Positions 51,467-59,272 are shown, numbered from the stretch's first letter. The stretch: DNA of 64,000 nucleotides from Taibaiella soli (GCF_003236175.1 NZ_QKTW01000006.1:9811-73810), one strand, 5' to 3'. Numbers and translations are program-made. The notes: generated by a model not told the origin, from the letters alone.

Positions 51467-51970
51467 ATGGCACAATCACAACATAGTACATCACTGCTGG
51501 ATATTTCAGCTTTAAAAGAACTCGGAAACGCTCGCGTAGCCGTTGTTTATACAGAATGGAACGATAAAATTGTAGCGGCACAAATGAACGGCTGCAAAAA
51601 AATCACAGACGAGACCGGCGCTGAAATCGTAGCGGAGATTGCCGTTCCCGGTAGTTTTGAAATTCCATTTGCCTGCAAGCAACTGTGGGAACACTATGCC
51701 GGTAAAGAAAATGCACCCGAGGCAATTATCGCTTTTGGCGCAGTGATCCGCGGTGGTACTCCACATTTTGAATATGTTTGTAAAGCAGTAACGGAAGGTA
51801 TTACGCAACTCAACCTGACATTGCCCGTTCCCGTGATCTTTGGTGTGCTTACTTTGGATACCGAAGAACAAGCCTGGGAACGCCTCGGCGGTCCACATGG
51901 GCACAAAGGTGAAGAGGCTGCTATTACAGCGCTGAAAATGATTGCGAATACTCGTAAACTTAAAGCTTAA
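51467..51970 (+). CDS. ribH: 6,7-dimethyl-8-ribityllumazine synthase
   Basis: RibH condenses 5-amino-6-ribitylamino-uracil with 3,4-dihydroxybutanone phosphate to lumazine, the penultimate step of riboflavin synthesis. The 167-residue length is usual. Motifs include VYTEWNDKIVAAQ near the N-terminus, VPGSFEIP (about residues 61-68), FGAVIRGGTPHFEYVCKAVT (about 88-107) and PVIFGVLTLDTEEQAWERLG. The His in the HKGEEAA segment near 142 is in the expected place. I chose ATG 51467, which follows a consensus promoter. Other rib genes are not close. Confidence 0.97.
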   Translation: MAQSQHSTSLLDISALKELGNARVAVVYTEWNDKIVAAQMNGCKKITDETGAEIVAEIAVPGSFEIPFACKQLWEHYAGKENAPEAIIAFGAVIRGGTPHFEYVCKAVTEGITQLNLTLPVPVIFGVLTLDTEEQAWERLGGPHGHKGEEAAITALKMIANTRKLKA

Positions 51971-52002
51971 CGCCAAAAGATTAAAGCAGCAAACGCTTTG
52001 AG

Positions 52003-52148
52003 TATGCTTCGACTCCGCTCAGCATAACAACCGATTTGAGATATGGCAATTGTCACCATGAGCTACTCAGCATGACAAAAGAGCTTAACACTCAGACTGA
52101 TAAACACGAGCAAGCTTTGCACTTTCAGCTTTAAGCCTTCAGCCATTT
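52003..52148. repeat. Dispersed word cluster after ribH
   Basis: The spacer has tgcttcgactccgctcagca then taac (52004-52027), a related tactcagcatgacaaa (52062), and ctttcagctttaagccttca (52122). All are members of the window's intergenic word families. Confidence 0.5.
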
Positions 52149-52170
52149 TAAAATTACAAAAGAGAAAAAC

Positions 52171-52893
52171 ATGCATAACGTACAGCTTTTTATACCGTGT
52201 TTTGTTGATCAGCTTTATCCTGAAACAGGCATGAATATGGTTCGTGTTTTGGAGAAACTGGGCTGTAATGTGCACTACAATCCGAAGCAAACCTGTTGCG
52301 GCCAGCCTGCATTCAACGCCGGGTACTGGGATGATGCCAAAGCGGTTGCTACTAAATTCCTCAATGATTTCGATAAAGACTTTTATATCGTAGGACCAAG
52401 TGGTTCCTGCACGGGATATGTACGTAATTACTTCGAAAAAATGTTTGCCAATTCTGCCGAACATAACCTTAGTAATAAAGTACGCGGCTATATGTACGAG
52501 TTCACAGAATTTCTGACTGACGTACTAAAAGTAGAAGATGTGGGCGCGGTGTTTCCAGGAAAAGCCACCTACCACGATGCCTGCGGTGCGCTGCGCGAAT
52601 GCGGCATTAAAGCGGGTCCGAGAAAATTACTGGATAACGTAAAAGGACTGGAAGTGGTGGAAATGAAAGAATGTGAAACCTGCTGCGGCTTTGGAGGTAC
52701 GTTCGCTGTGAAGTATGAACCAATATCTATTGGCATGGCGCAAACTAAAGTACAAAGTGCATTAGACGCCGGTGCTGAATACATGATTTCTACGGATGTT
52801 TCTTGCCTGATGCATATCCAGGGCTACATCGAGAAGAATAATATTCCGATGAAGACGGTGCATATTGCAGACATTCTTGCCAGTGGTGAATAG
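52171..52893 (+). CDS. LutA/YkgE-type (Fe-S)-binding protein
   Basis: A 240-residue protein with two CCG domains, as in LutA of lactate oxidation and GlpC/HdrD-like subunits. The first has FIPCFVDQLYP...KQTCCGQPAFNAG (about residues 8-50) and the second HDACGALRECG...CETCCGFGGTFAVK (about 133-180). In the Lut system LutA works with LutB and LutC to oxidise L-lactate; neither is adjacent, so the gene may be part of a split system. It begins 23 bp after a repeat word cluster. Confidence 0.88.
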   Translation: MHNVQLFIPCFVDQLYPETGMNMVRVLEKLGCNVHYNPKQTCCGQPAFNAGYWDDAKAVATKFLNDFDKDFYIVGPSGSCTGYVRNYFEKMFANSAEHNLSNKVRGYMYEFTEFLTDVLKVEDVGAVFPGKATYHDACGALRECGIKAGPRKLLDNVKGLEVVEMKECETCCGFGGTFAVKYEPISIGMAQTKVQSALDAGAEYMISTDVSCLMHIQGYIEKNNIPMKTVHIADILASGE

Positions 52894-53015
52894 TGAATGG
52901 ACGATGGTGAATGCTTGTCAAACGTGAAAAGTCAAACGTCAATAGCGTAATGATTTTCCCACATGTCCTTGCGACAAAGAAAGCAAACCATGCTAAAAAA
53001 TGTACTAGCGTTTGT

Positions 53016-53074
53016 CATGTCGACGAAGGAGACACCCCGCGAAATAAAGGCTTCGACTCCGCTCAGCCTGACAA
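53016..53074. repeat. Dispersed repeat words
   Basis: tgtcatgtcgacgaaggaga (53017) matches the word at 5050, and cttcgactccgctcagcctg (53051) matches that at 52006. Confidence 0.55.
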
Positions 53075-53086
53075 ATAAAGATTATA

Positions 53087-53127
53087 AAAAGAAACAGCCG
53101 ATCAGAATCTGATCGGCTGTTTCTTTT
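53087..53127. terminator. Bidirectional terminator between lutA-like and osmC-like genes
   Basis: AAAAGAAACAGCCGATCAG pairs perfectly with CTGATCGGCTGTTTCTTTT around AAT: a 19-bp stem with A/T ends on both sides. Confidence 0.95.
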
Positions 53128-53204
53128 GCGTTTAAATATCCTTGTTGGCTTAGTCCTGCATTTCACGAAGCCTTGTGACAAACGCAAGTAAAACGGTCAC
53201 AAAA

Positions 53205-53245
53205 TTGACCATTCACGTTTGACCATTCACCATTGACCATTCACC
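53205..53245. repeat. TTGACCATTCACC word repeat
   Basis: Three near-tandem units, ttgaccattcacgt, ttgaccattcaccattgacc and attcacca, end next to the osmC-like stop codon. This is the longest copy of this word family in the window. Confidence 0.7.
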
Positions 53246-53246
53246 A

Positions 53247-53663
53247 CTAAACCAGTTCCGCCTTCATCGTGATGCTGCCGATAGCGCCGTAAGCTTTTGA
53301 CACCGGGCAATTTTCTTTAGCATCAGCAGCAGCGGTCTGCAATTGTTCGTCAGTGAGACCCGGAACTTTCGCTTTTACAGTCAGTGCACTTTCAGTGATC
53401 ACACCATTATCCAAAGAAATTTCACAGTTAGTGGTGATTTCATCAGGCGTAAAACCTGCAGCGTTGAGTACGAAAGTCAGTTTCATAGTGAAACAACCTG
53501 CGTGTGCAGCCGCCATCAGTTCTTCCGGATTCGTACCCACACCGTTTTCAAAACGGCTGCTGTAAGAATATTGTGTTTTATTGAGCACAGTGCTTTGAGT
53601 GGTCAGGTTACCAGAACCTTCTTTACCAGAACCGTTCCAAACGGCAGTAGCGTTGCGTTTCAT
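53247..53663 (-). CDS. osmC: OsmC family peroxiredoxin
   Basis: A 138-residue OsmC-type hydroperoxide reductase. The N-terminus MKRNATAVWNGSGKEGSGNL and the segment FENGVGTNPEELMAAAHAGC (first reactive Cys, about residue 57) are closer to true OsmC than to Ohr; the second Cys is in AKENCPVSKAYGA (about residue 118). Such enzymes protect against organic peroxides with a thiol donor. It lies downstream of the TIGR01777 gene on the same strand (91-bp gap) and is followed by a repeat word cluster. Confidence 0.92.
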   Translation of the reverse strand: MKRNATAVWNGSGKEGSGNLTTQSTVLNKTQYSYSSRFENGVGTNPEELMAAAHAGCFTMKLTFVLNAAGFTPDEITTNCEISLDNGVITESALTVKAKVPGLTDEQLQTAAADAKENCPVSKAYGAIGSITMKAELV

Positions 53664-53754
53664 AAATGATCTTTTTGTTTTCAGATTTACGGTAAATTAA
53701 TAAAAAGAATGCCATGATGAAACGTCTGCCCGAAATTTCACGGAAATATCATCA

Positions 53755-54726
53755 TCAGAATAAATGATACCTGCGACGTGGCACCTGCCGCACTATGTCC
53801 TTCAACGCCATTCCCAGTTCAGGGAATTCAAAAACAAAACCAGCTTCCGTTAACCTTGTGGGAAGCACCCAACGGCTTTTCAGGATCAGTTCAGCTTCCG
53901 TGCCGATGAGCCGGGTACCGATCTGCAGCATCCATTCAAATGCCGGTAGTCCAAAGAGATGACCGCAGGTGCTTCGCAAGGTTTTCATGAACACATGATT
54001 TGTTACAGGGTTAGGGGCTGAAACGTTGTAAGTACCTTCCATGGCTTCATTTTCGCAGATATATTCCACCGCGCGACAAACGTCCGCTATGTGCACCCAG
54101 CTATACATTTGCCGGCCACTGCCCTGCCTTCCGCCAAGACCAAATTTTGCAAGATTAAAATAAGGAATCATGACGCCTCCGTTTCCCAAAGTGATAGCGG
54201 TTCGTAGGGCAATTTTGCGGGTTTGCGGTGTATGCTGATCATAAAAAGTTTGTTCCCATTGTTTACAGACCTGCACAGAAAAATCATTTTCAATTTCACC
54301 GGTATATTCATCCTGCGGGCGATCTTCTGCGTGGCGATAAATAGTAGCAGACGCGGCATTAATCCATAGTTTGGGGGGATTTTCCACACTGTTTACTGCA
54401 CGGCCCAATACCTTTGTTGCATCCAGACGACTTCTGAAAATTTCCGCTTTGTTGGCTTCATTGTATCGGCAATTCACAGATTTGCCGGTGAGATTAATCA
54501 ATACATCGGCGCCGTTCAGGTATTTTGCCCATTCACCCATATTTATTCCATCCCATTTTACCGTACGAATTTTGTCTCCAACTACTTTTGTGCCATAGGC
54601 ATTATTTTCCCCAGGCAACTGTCTGGACAGAATGATGATTTCATTGTCTGCTACCCATCTTTGAGCCATGGCTTGCCCGATAAAACCTGAACCTCCAGCT
54701 ATTATAATTTTCTTTGCGGTAAACAT
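53755..54726 (-). CDS. TIGR01777 family NAD(P)-dependent epimerase-like protein
   Basis: A 323-residue atypical SDR (SDR39U1/YfcH group). The N-terminal motif IIIAGGSGFIGQAMAQ (about residues 7-22) binds NAD(P); LINLTGKSVNCRYNEANKAE, the central INAASATIYRHAEDRPQDE and FSVQVCKQWEQTF are family hallmarks, as is the C-terminal VLPTRLTEAGFVFEFP. The function of the family is unsettled. It ends a run of co-directional genes that begins with the GbsR-type regulator at 57275, though the spacers are 60-180 bp. Confidence 0.92.
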   Translation of the reverse strand: MFTAKKIIIAGGSGFIGQAMAQRWVADNEIIILSRQLPGENNAYGTKVVGDKIRTVKWDGINMGEWAKYLNGADVLINLTGKSVNCRYNEANKAEIFRSRLDATKVLGRAVNSVENPPKLWINAASATIYRHAEDRPQDEYTGEIENDFSVQVCKQWEQTFYDQHTPQTRKIALRTAITLGNGGVMIPYFNLAKFGLGGRQGSGRQMYSWVHIADVCRAVEYICENEAMEGTYNVSAPNPVTNHVFMKTLRSTCGHLFGLPAFEWMLQIGTRLIGTEAELILKSRWVLPTRLTEAGFVFEFPELGMALKDIVRQVPRRRYHLF

Positions 54727-54789
54727 TGGATAATGTGATTAATGTGGGAAATGTGGTGAATGCCAAATGCTGTTAATCAGAATGCTTTC
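54727..54789. repeat. aatgtgattaatgtgg word repeat
   Basis: ttggataatgtgattaatgt then gggaaatgtggtgaatgcc is the clearest copy of this degenerate word. Others lie at 55768-55812 and 56190-56222, all in the spacers of the membrane-protein gene run. Confidence 0.6.
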
Positions 54790-55194
54790 TCAACGAAATT
54801 CCTCGCGTTTGATGAGACGTTTGATGTTCGTAATTTCACGAATAGTGATCACGAAATACCAGAGCTCTACATAGAATGCCAGAAAGAACAACACCGGCAC
54901 TACAACGAAAAGTGTCATCCAGAAAATAATCATGAAGAAAAACACGGCGATGGCGCAGGGAATAATGATATACAGAAACCAGCGGCCAATGCTTTTCCGT
55001 TCATCAGACAAATAACGCTTATTTACGATCAGGCCATTTACGATGTAGCTAACGATCTGCACTTTTAAAACAACAAGCAGCGCAAGCGTCATCAAGCCAG
55101 GCGTACCATGAATCAAAGCCAATATTGCCGGAACAATCACCGCTAGTACCTGCGCCCAAAAATCAATTCGTTTAAAAGGAAGCAACCATTTCAT
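54790..55194 (-). CDS. Small membrane protein (paralogue 3)
   Basis: A 134-residue protein with about four hydrophobic segments (FWAQVLAVIVPAILALIHG, LMTLALLVVLKVQIVSYIVN, WFLYIIIPCAIAVFFFMIIF, VVPVLFFLAFYVELWYFVIT). The end YFVITIREITNIKRLI resembles YLAITIGELREI and YLAISISELKEI of the genes at 55821 and 56227, so the three look like diverged paralogues. It has 9 bp to the Coq4-like gene upstream, so the two are probably co-translated. Function unknown. Confidence 0.65.
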   Translation of the reverse strand: MKWLLPFKRIDFWAQVLAVIVPAILALIHGTPGLMTLALLVVLKVQIVSYIVNGLIVNKRYLSDERKSIGRWFLYIIIPCAIAVFFFMIIFWMTLFVVVPVLFFLAFYVELWYFVITIREITNIKRLIKREEFR

Positions 55195-55203
55195 AATGGA
55201 AGA

Positions 55204-55746
55204 TTAGTGTTCAAAATTGCGAAGCTTGGTCAGCAGGGCTTTATCCTGAACTTGTTCATGAAAAATATATCGTTTGATATCGTTGAAATCTTCGTGCAGT
55301 AATTCTTTAAAATCCCAATGCGCAACGCTATTGGCAGTTTTACCACGTTTATACTGCTTACTGAAATATTTCCAGTAATCTGGCATGGTAGCGATGCAAA
55401 AGGCTGCTGTTCCTAAGGTGAACGGAGAAATTTTTTTATTCCCAAGCAGGAAAAATTGCATCGCTGCTTCGTCATGAAGTTTGGTAGAGAAACCTAATAA
55501 GATATGAAAGGCATCATGTCGCTCAATACGGTCAATCGGCTCCAGGCTTTCTGCTTCGAGAAAATTACCCAGCTCATGTCCAAGCGTTCCAGGTGCATAG
55601 GTTTGCAGATCAGCGCGGGTGAATCCCCAGGGTGCGCGTTTTTCGTAGAAACGGGCATGAACAGGCACTACGCGGCCCAACAGCCACAACAACATGCGTT
55701 CGCGAAGGGAATGTTGTTCTTTGTATTCTATAATTACGTCTTTCAT
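55204..55746 (-). CDS. Coq4-like protein
   Basis: A 180-residue protein with the Coq4 signature HDAFHILLGFSTKLHDE (about residues 78-94), an exact HDxxH-x11-E zinc motif. It is followed by AAMQFFLLGNKKISPFTLGT, and TYAPGTLGHELGNFL precedes it. In mitochondria and some bacteria Coq4 belongs to ubiquinone biosynthesis. Bacteroidota generally make menaquinone, so a different role is likely. It lies between small membrane-protein genes (9 bp to the next), which suggests a membrane-associated complex. Confidence 0.82.
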   Translation of the reverse strand: MKDVIIEYKEQHSLRERMLLWLLGRVVPVHARFYEKRAPWGFTRADLQTYAPGTLGHELGNFLEAESLEPIDRIERHDAFHILLGFSTKLHDEAAMQFFLLGNKKISPFTLGTAAFCIATMPDYWKYFSKQYKRGKTANSVAHWDFKELLHEDFNDIKRYIFHEQVQDKALLTKLRNFEH

Positions 55747-55767
55747 TTTAATGAATAATTTGAGAAT

Positions 55768-55812
55768 GTGATAATGAGTAATGTGAGTACTGTGTCGGAA
55801 TGTGATTAATGT
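55768..55812. repeat. aatgtgattaatgtg word repeat
   Basis: gagaatgtgataatgagtaa then tgtgagtactgtgtcggaatg and tgattaatgtgaaa is a longer degenerate copy of the word at 54727. Confidence 0.55.
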
Positions 55813-55820
55813 GAAAACTT

Positions 55821-56186
55821 TCAGCTATCAACTGAACCGATCTCTCTTAATTCACCGATAGTGATTGCCAGATATAGAATAACTAAAATGGGTGCGCAAA
55901 AAAGTGCGACGAGTATGCTAACAAATGCCAAAACAAATGTTACCCACATGACTGCGGCGAATACGGTACTGCCGAATAATAAAACGATCCAGAATTTCCG
56001 TAAGGTTTTCCTCTTCCAATCTGCTTTGATAAAAAAGTGAATAATGCTGCTGATCAACTGCCACAAAAGCGCAATAAAGCAAGCGTTCAAAAAAACTTCT
56101 GCGAAAACGCCTTTGGTTTTGAAACAAACGATCAAAATCGCCGGTATCAGAATGTCTGCGGTCTTCAAGATCAATGCTGGTTTCAT
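55821..56186 (-). CDS. Small membrane protein (paralogue 2)
   Basis: A 121-residue protein with about four membrane helices. LLWQLISSIIHFFIKADWKR then KTLRKFWIV aligns with the gene at 56227 (LLWQLVSSILHLFIRPNWKM then KAGRRFWIV), and both end in ILYLAI-x-I-x-ELREI/ELKEI, so the pair is a tandem duplication. The ATG is 41 bp after the end of that gene. No known family is recognised. Confidence 0.7.
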   Translation of the reverse strand: MKPALILKTADILIPAILIVCFKTKGVFAEVFLNACFIALLWQLISSIIHFFIKADWKRKTLRKFWIVLLFGSTVFAAVMWVTFVLAFVSILVALFCAPILVILYLAITIGELREIGSVDS

Positions 56187-56189
56187 TAT

Positions 56190-56222
56190 TGAATGTGATT
56201 AATATGTTTAAGTGTAGCCAAT
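56190..56222. repeat. aatgtgattaatatg word repeat
   Basis: gaatgtgattaatatgttta then agtgtagccaatgtg is a short copy of the word at 54727. Confidence 0.5.
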
Positions 56223-56226
56223 GTGC

Positions 56227-56613
56227 TTACTTGATCGTGTGTTTAATATCGTCAACTGAGTGAACGTGGTCAATGTGTTGCAGGTTCCAGATCTCTTTTA
56301 ATTCACTAATGCTGATTGCGAGGTATATGATGATGAGTATCGGAGCAAGAATAAATGCCAGCACTATGTAACCGAGCCCCATAAGAAATAACACAGCGAA
56401 TGCGACAATCCAAAATCTCCGTCCTGCCTTCATCTTCCAATTCGGTCTGATGAACAAATGAAGAATACTGCTCACCAACTGCCACAAAAGCATTATCCCA
56501 AATAATACAAAAAGACCGTCCGCACCATAACCAACGATATTCAGCATCCCTATCAAACCCGCTTGTATCAGTACGTCTACAACTTTTAAAACCATTGCTA
56601 TTTTCTTTGTCAT
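56227..56613 (-). CDS. Small membrane protein (paralogue 1)
   Basis: A 128-residue protein with about four hydrophobic segments and a His-containing cytoplasmic tail (LQHIDHVHSVDDIKHTIK). It shares the segments LLWQLVSSILHLFI and IIIYLAISISELKEI with its downstream neighbour at 55821. It is the first of the membrane-protein genes after the GbsR-type regulator, separated from it by 152 bp. Function unknown. Confidence 0.7.
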   Translation of the reverse strand: MTKKIAMVLKVVDVLIQAGLIGMLNIVGYGADGLFVLFGIMLLWQLVSSILHLFIRPNWKMKAGRRFWIVAFAVLFLMGLGYIVLAFILAPILIIIYLAISISELKEIWNLQHIDHVHSVDDIKHTIK

Positions 56614-56765
56614 TATTCCTGTGAATTAATAGGACCCTTTACAACTTTCCATTTATTCGTTTCCTCAAATCAACAACAATTGAACATTTTGTATTTTCAA
56701 AAAATAATGAAAGAGCATTTGCCAATAAAAACCGGATTGCTCCGGTTGTATGTTCGAGTTGTTTT

Positions 56766-57275
56766 TTACTTAAAAAGCGACAGCAGCGTGCCGGTAAACC
56801 AGTTTTCATTTGCAGTCAATAATCCATTCAATGCTTTATCTCCCTTCTTTGCAAACCGCTCAATGTTTTTCATGGTTTCGGTAAATGCTTTGATATCTGC
56901 CTGATTTTTTCCGTCACCTTCTATTTCCTGTAAAGAAGTTACTGTTTCCAGCAAAGGATCGAACTCACGTTTTTTGCGTTGTGCAATAATCCGCATAGCC
57001 ACCATCCAGATATCTTTTTCTGCTACGAAAAATTCTTTGCGCTCACCAGGTTTTAATATTTTCTGGACCAATTGCCAGCTGATCAGCTCCCGGATATTCA
57101 TATTAGCATTACCACGACTGATCTGCAATTGTTCCATTACGTCATCCGCGCTCAGCGCATCGGGCGCAACCAGTAATAACGCATGGATTTGAGCCATGGT
57201 ACGGTTAATCCCCCACTGTGATCCGAGTATTCCCCAGCTTTGTATAAACTCCTGTTTGGCTTGATCCAGTTTCAT
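56766..57275 (-). CDS. GbsR/MarR-type transcriptional regulator
   Basis: A 169-residue winged-helix regulator of the GbsR branch. The N-terminal FIQSWGILGSQWGINRTMAQIHALLL is the GbsR signature; the HTH core is LSADDVMEQLQISRGNANMNIRELISWQLVQKI (about residues 42-74), where SRGNANMNIREL is the recognition helix. The C-terminal part is helical (ETVTSLQEIEGDG...). ATG 57275 was chosen over the TTG-type extension. GbsR-type regulators often control membrane or osmolyte functions; the membrane genes downstream are the obvious candidates. Confidence 0.88.
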   Translation of the reverse strand: MKLDQAKQEFIQSWGILGSQWGINRTMAQIHALLLVAPDALSADDVMEQLQISRGNANMNIRELISWQLVQKILKPGERKEFFVAEKDIWMVAMRIIAQRKKREFDPLLETVTSLQEIEGDGKNQADIKAFTETMKNIERFAKKGDKALNGLLTANENWFTGTLLSLFK

Positions 57276-57414
57276 GATGTAAAGGTGCAAACATTTCCTG
57301 TACTTTCAAAATTTTCTGAAAATAAAATCGATAGAAAAATTAATATTCAGATTACATAGCAAACAATGTGACAATAAACCGTAAAAAAACGCTGTAATAA
57401 CCGAAGGCTTTAGC

Positions 57415-57422
57415 TAAATTTG
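57415..57422 (+). promoter_or_regulatory. -7 box of prs promoter
   Basis: TAAATTTG matches TAnnTTTG and lies 23 bp before the prs ATG. No clear -33 TTTG is visible at 17-23 bp. Confidence 0.5.
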
Positions 57423-57445
57423 CACTTCATTTCGCAAAAAGCAGT

Positions 57446-58393
57446 ATGCAGCCTTCTGTTAAAATCTTTTCCGGTACGGGTTCTAACTACCTGGCCGAAA
57501 ATATTGCCAAAGCTTTTGGCAAGAAAATCGGGAAATGTTCCATCCAGAAATTCAGCGATGGTGAATTTCAGCCCGTTTTCAACGAATCAATCCGCGGGGA
57601 TTATGTTTTTCTTGTTCAGTCAACATTTGCACCCTCAGACAACCTGATGGAATTGCTGATGATGATTGACGCGGCTCGCCGTGCTTCTGCAGGTTACATC
57701 ACTGCCGTAATTCCTTACTATGGTTTTGCTCGTCAGGACCGTAAGGACAAACCACGTGTTTCCATTGCTTCTAAACTGGTGGCTAACCTGCTGACTACAG
57801 CTGGCGCTAACCGTGTAATGACAATGGATCTGCATGCGCCACAGATTCAGGGATTCTTTGACATTCCGGTGGATCACCTGGATAGCTCAGCGATTTTCAT
57901 CCCTTATATCGAACAATTAAAAATAGAAAACCTTATCTTTGCGTCCCCTGACGTGGGCAGCACAAACCGTGTACGTGAAGTGGCCAAGTATTTTGAGGCT
58001 GATATGGTTATTTGCGACAAACAACGCAAACGTGCCAATGAAGTAGCCGCAATGACTGTAATTGGCGATGTATCAGGAAGAAACGTAGTATTGATCGATG
58101 ACATTTGTGATACTGCAGGTACTTTAAGTAAGTCTGCTGCTATCCTGAAAGATAAAGGTGCATTGTCGGTACGCGCATTCTGTACACACCCGGTGCTGAG
58201 CGGTAAAGCTTACGAAAACATCGAAAATTCCGTATTGGAAGAACTGGTGGTTTGTGATACCATTCCGTTGAAACAACAGAGCAGCAAGATTAAAGTATTG
58301 CCTACAGCCGAACTCTTTGCAGTAGCCATTCGCAACACTTTCGAAAACAAATCAATCAGCTCTTTGTTTTTGCACAGTCAGCGTAAAAACTAG
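57446..58393 (+). CDS. prs: Ribose-phosphate pyrophosphokinase
   Basis: Prs makes PRPP from ribose 5-phosphate and ATP for purine, pyrimidine, histidine, tryptophan and NAD synthesis. The 315-residue length is usual. FSDGEFQPVFNESIRG is near residues 36-51, the flexible-loop region YYGFARQDRKDKPRVSIASK is near 91-110, DLHAPQIQGFFDIPVDHL near 128-145 and the PRPP-binding motif VVLIDDICDTAGTL near 213-226. A 199-bp spacer with several small hairpins leads to rplY on the same strand. Confidence 0.97.
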   Translation: MQPSVKIFSGTGSNYLAENIAKAFGKKIGKCSIQKFSDGEFQPVFNESIRGDYVFLVQSTFAPSDNLMELLMMIDAARRASAGYITAVIPYYGFARQDRKDKPRVSIASKLVANLLTTAGANRVMTMDLHAPQIQGFFDIPVDHLDSSAIFIPYIEQLKIENLIFASPDVGSTNRVREVAKYFEADMVICDKQRKRANEVAAMTVIGDVSGRNVVLIDDICDTAGTLSKSAAILKDKGALSVRAFCTHPVLSGKAYENIENSVLEELVVCDTIPLKQQSSKIKVLPTAELFAVAIRNTFENKSISSLFLHSQRKN

Positions 58394-58404
58394 TTAATCA
58401 GCAT

Positions 58405-58585
58405 GTTAATTCGGTAAGACCGAATGATGTAGCCGGCAGGATTATCAAGTTGCCAATTTGAATTAAAGACTTGTTTATACAAAAAAATCCGTCCGGCATT
58501 AAGCCGAACTTCATTAAAAATCACCTTTTCAACGTCCGGATGTTTGACGGATATGCGATCGGCGCTGAAGAGAAAAAAAAGATAC
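58405..58585 (+). promoter_or_regulatory. Candidate structured leader of rplY
   Basis: The spacer has ATTCGG-taaga-CCGAAT (58411-58427), CCGGC...GCCGG-like halves (58432-58505), and TCCGTC (58490) facing GACGGA (58547). The dyads could fold into a leader, as in autoregulated ribosomal-protein mRNAs. The promoter is not evident. Evidence is structural only. Confidence 0.3.
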
Positions 58586-58592
58586 ACACAAA

Positions 58593-59177
58593 ATGAAAAG
58601 TGTAAAAATCGAAGGTAAAAGCAGAAGCGGTCTGGGTAAAAAAGAAACTCGCGCACTCCGTTCTGAAGGTAATGTTCCAGCTGTAATCTACGGTGGTACT
58701 GATACAGTTCACTTCAGTGCTCCTGCAATTGTTTTCCGTAGCCTGGTGTTCACTCCTGATTTCCAGATTGCTGAAATCACGGTAGAAGGTAAAACTTACC
58801 GCACTATCCTGAAAGACAAACAATTTGACGTAATCACTGACGAACTGAGCCACATCGATTTCCTGGAACTGGTAGAAGACAAACAAGTTGTTGCTACCCT
58901 GCCTTTGAAATACGAAGGTCAGCCAGAAGGTGTTAAAGCTGGTGGTCGTCTCGAAATCAAAGTAAAATCTTTGAAAGTTCGTACTTATCCTAAACACCTG
59001 AGCGAAAATATCGTTGTGAACATCTCTGATCTCCAACTGAACGCTAACATTCGTGTTGAAGACGTAGTTGCTCCTAACATGGAAATCATGAACTCTCCAC
59101 GTATTCCGATCGCTTCAGTTGTAATGACACGTGCGCTGAAACAAGCAGAAAACGAAGACGCAAAAGGTAAAAAATAA
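58593..59177 (+). CDS. rplY: 50S ribosomal protein L25 (CTC family)
   Basis: L25 binds 5S rRNA. The 194-residue product is the long CTC form, with an N-terminal L25 domain (MKSVKIEGKSRSGLGKKETR then ALRSEGNVPAVIYGG, ...IDFLELVEDK, about residues 1-92) and a C-terminal TL5/CTC beta domain (VATLPLKYEGQPEGVKAGGR, about 95-180), then a Lys-rich tail. In many genomes it follows prs and precedes pth; here prs precedes it but pth does not follow. The terminator is at 59199. Confidence 0.96.
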   Translation: MKSVKIEGKSRSGLGKKETRALRSEGNVPAVIYGGTDTVHFSAPAIVFRSLVFTPDFQIAEITVEGKTYRTILKDKQFDVITDELSHIDFLELVEDKQVVATLPLKYEGQPEGVKAGGRLEIKVKSLKVRTYPKHLSENIVVNISDLQLNANIRVEDVVAPNMEIMNSPRIPIASVVMTRALKQAENEDAKGKK

Positions 59178-59198
59178 TTTACCGCTTAAGCATATTGT

Positions 59199-59232
59199 AG
59201 AAAAGCTGGCCAATGGCCAGCTTTTCTGTTTT
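59199..59232 (+). terminator. Rho-independent terminator after rplY
   Basis: AGAAAAGCTGGCCA pairs perfectly with TGGCCAGCTTTTCT with a minimal AT loop, followed by GTTTTG. Confidence 0.9.
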
Positions 59233-59272
59233 GTATCTATTCTGACTGGGACACAAACTCCTCGCCCCGATT

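Noticed and set aside
52171-52893. Complete lactate oxidation operon lutABC
   Set aside because: Only the LutA-type gene is present; no lutB or lutC frame lies on either side.
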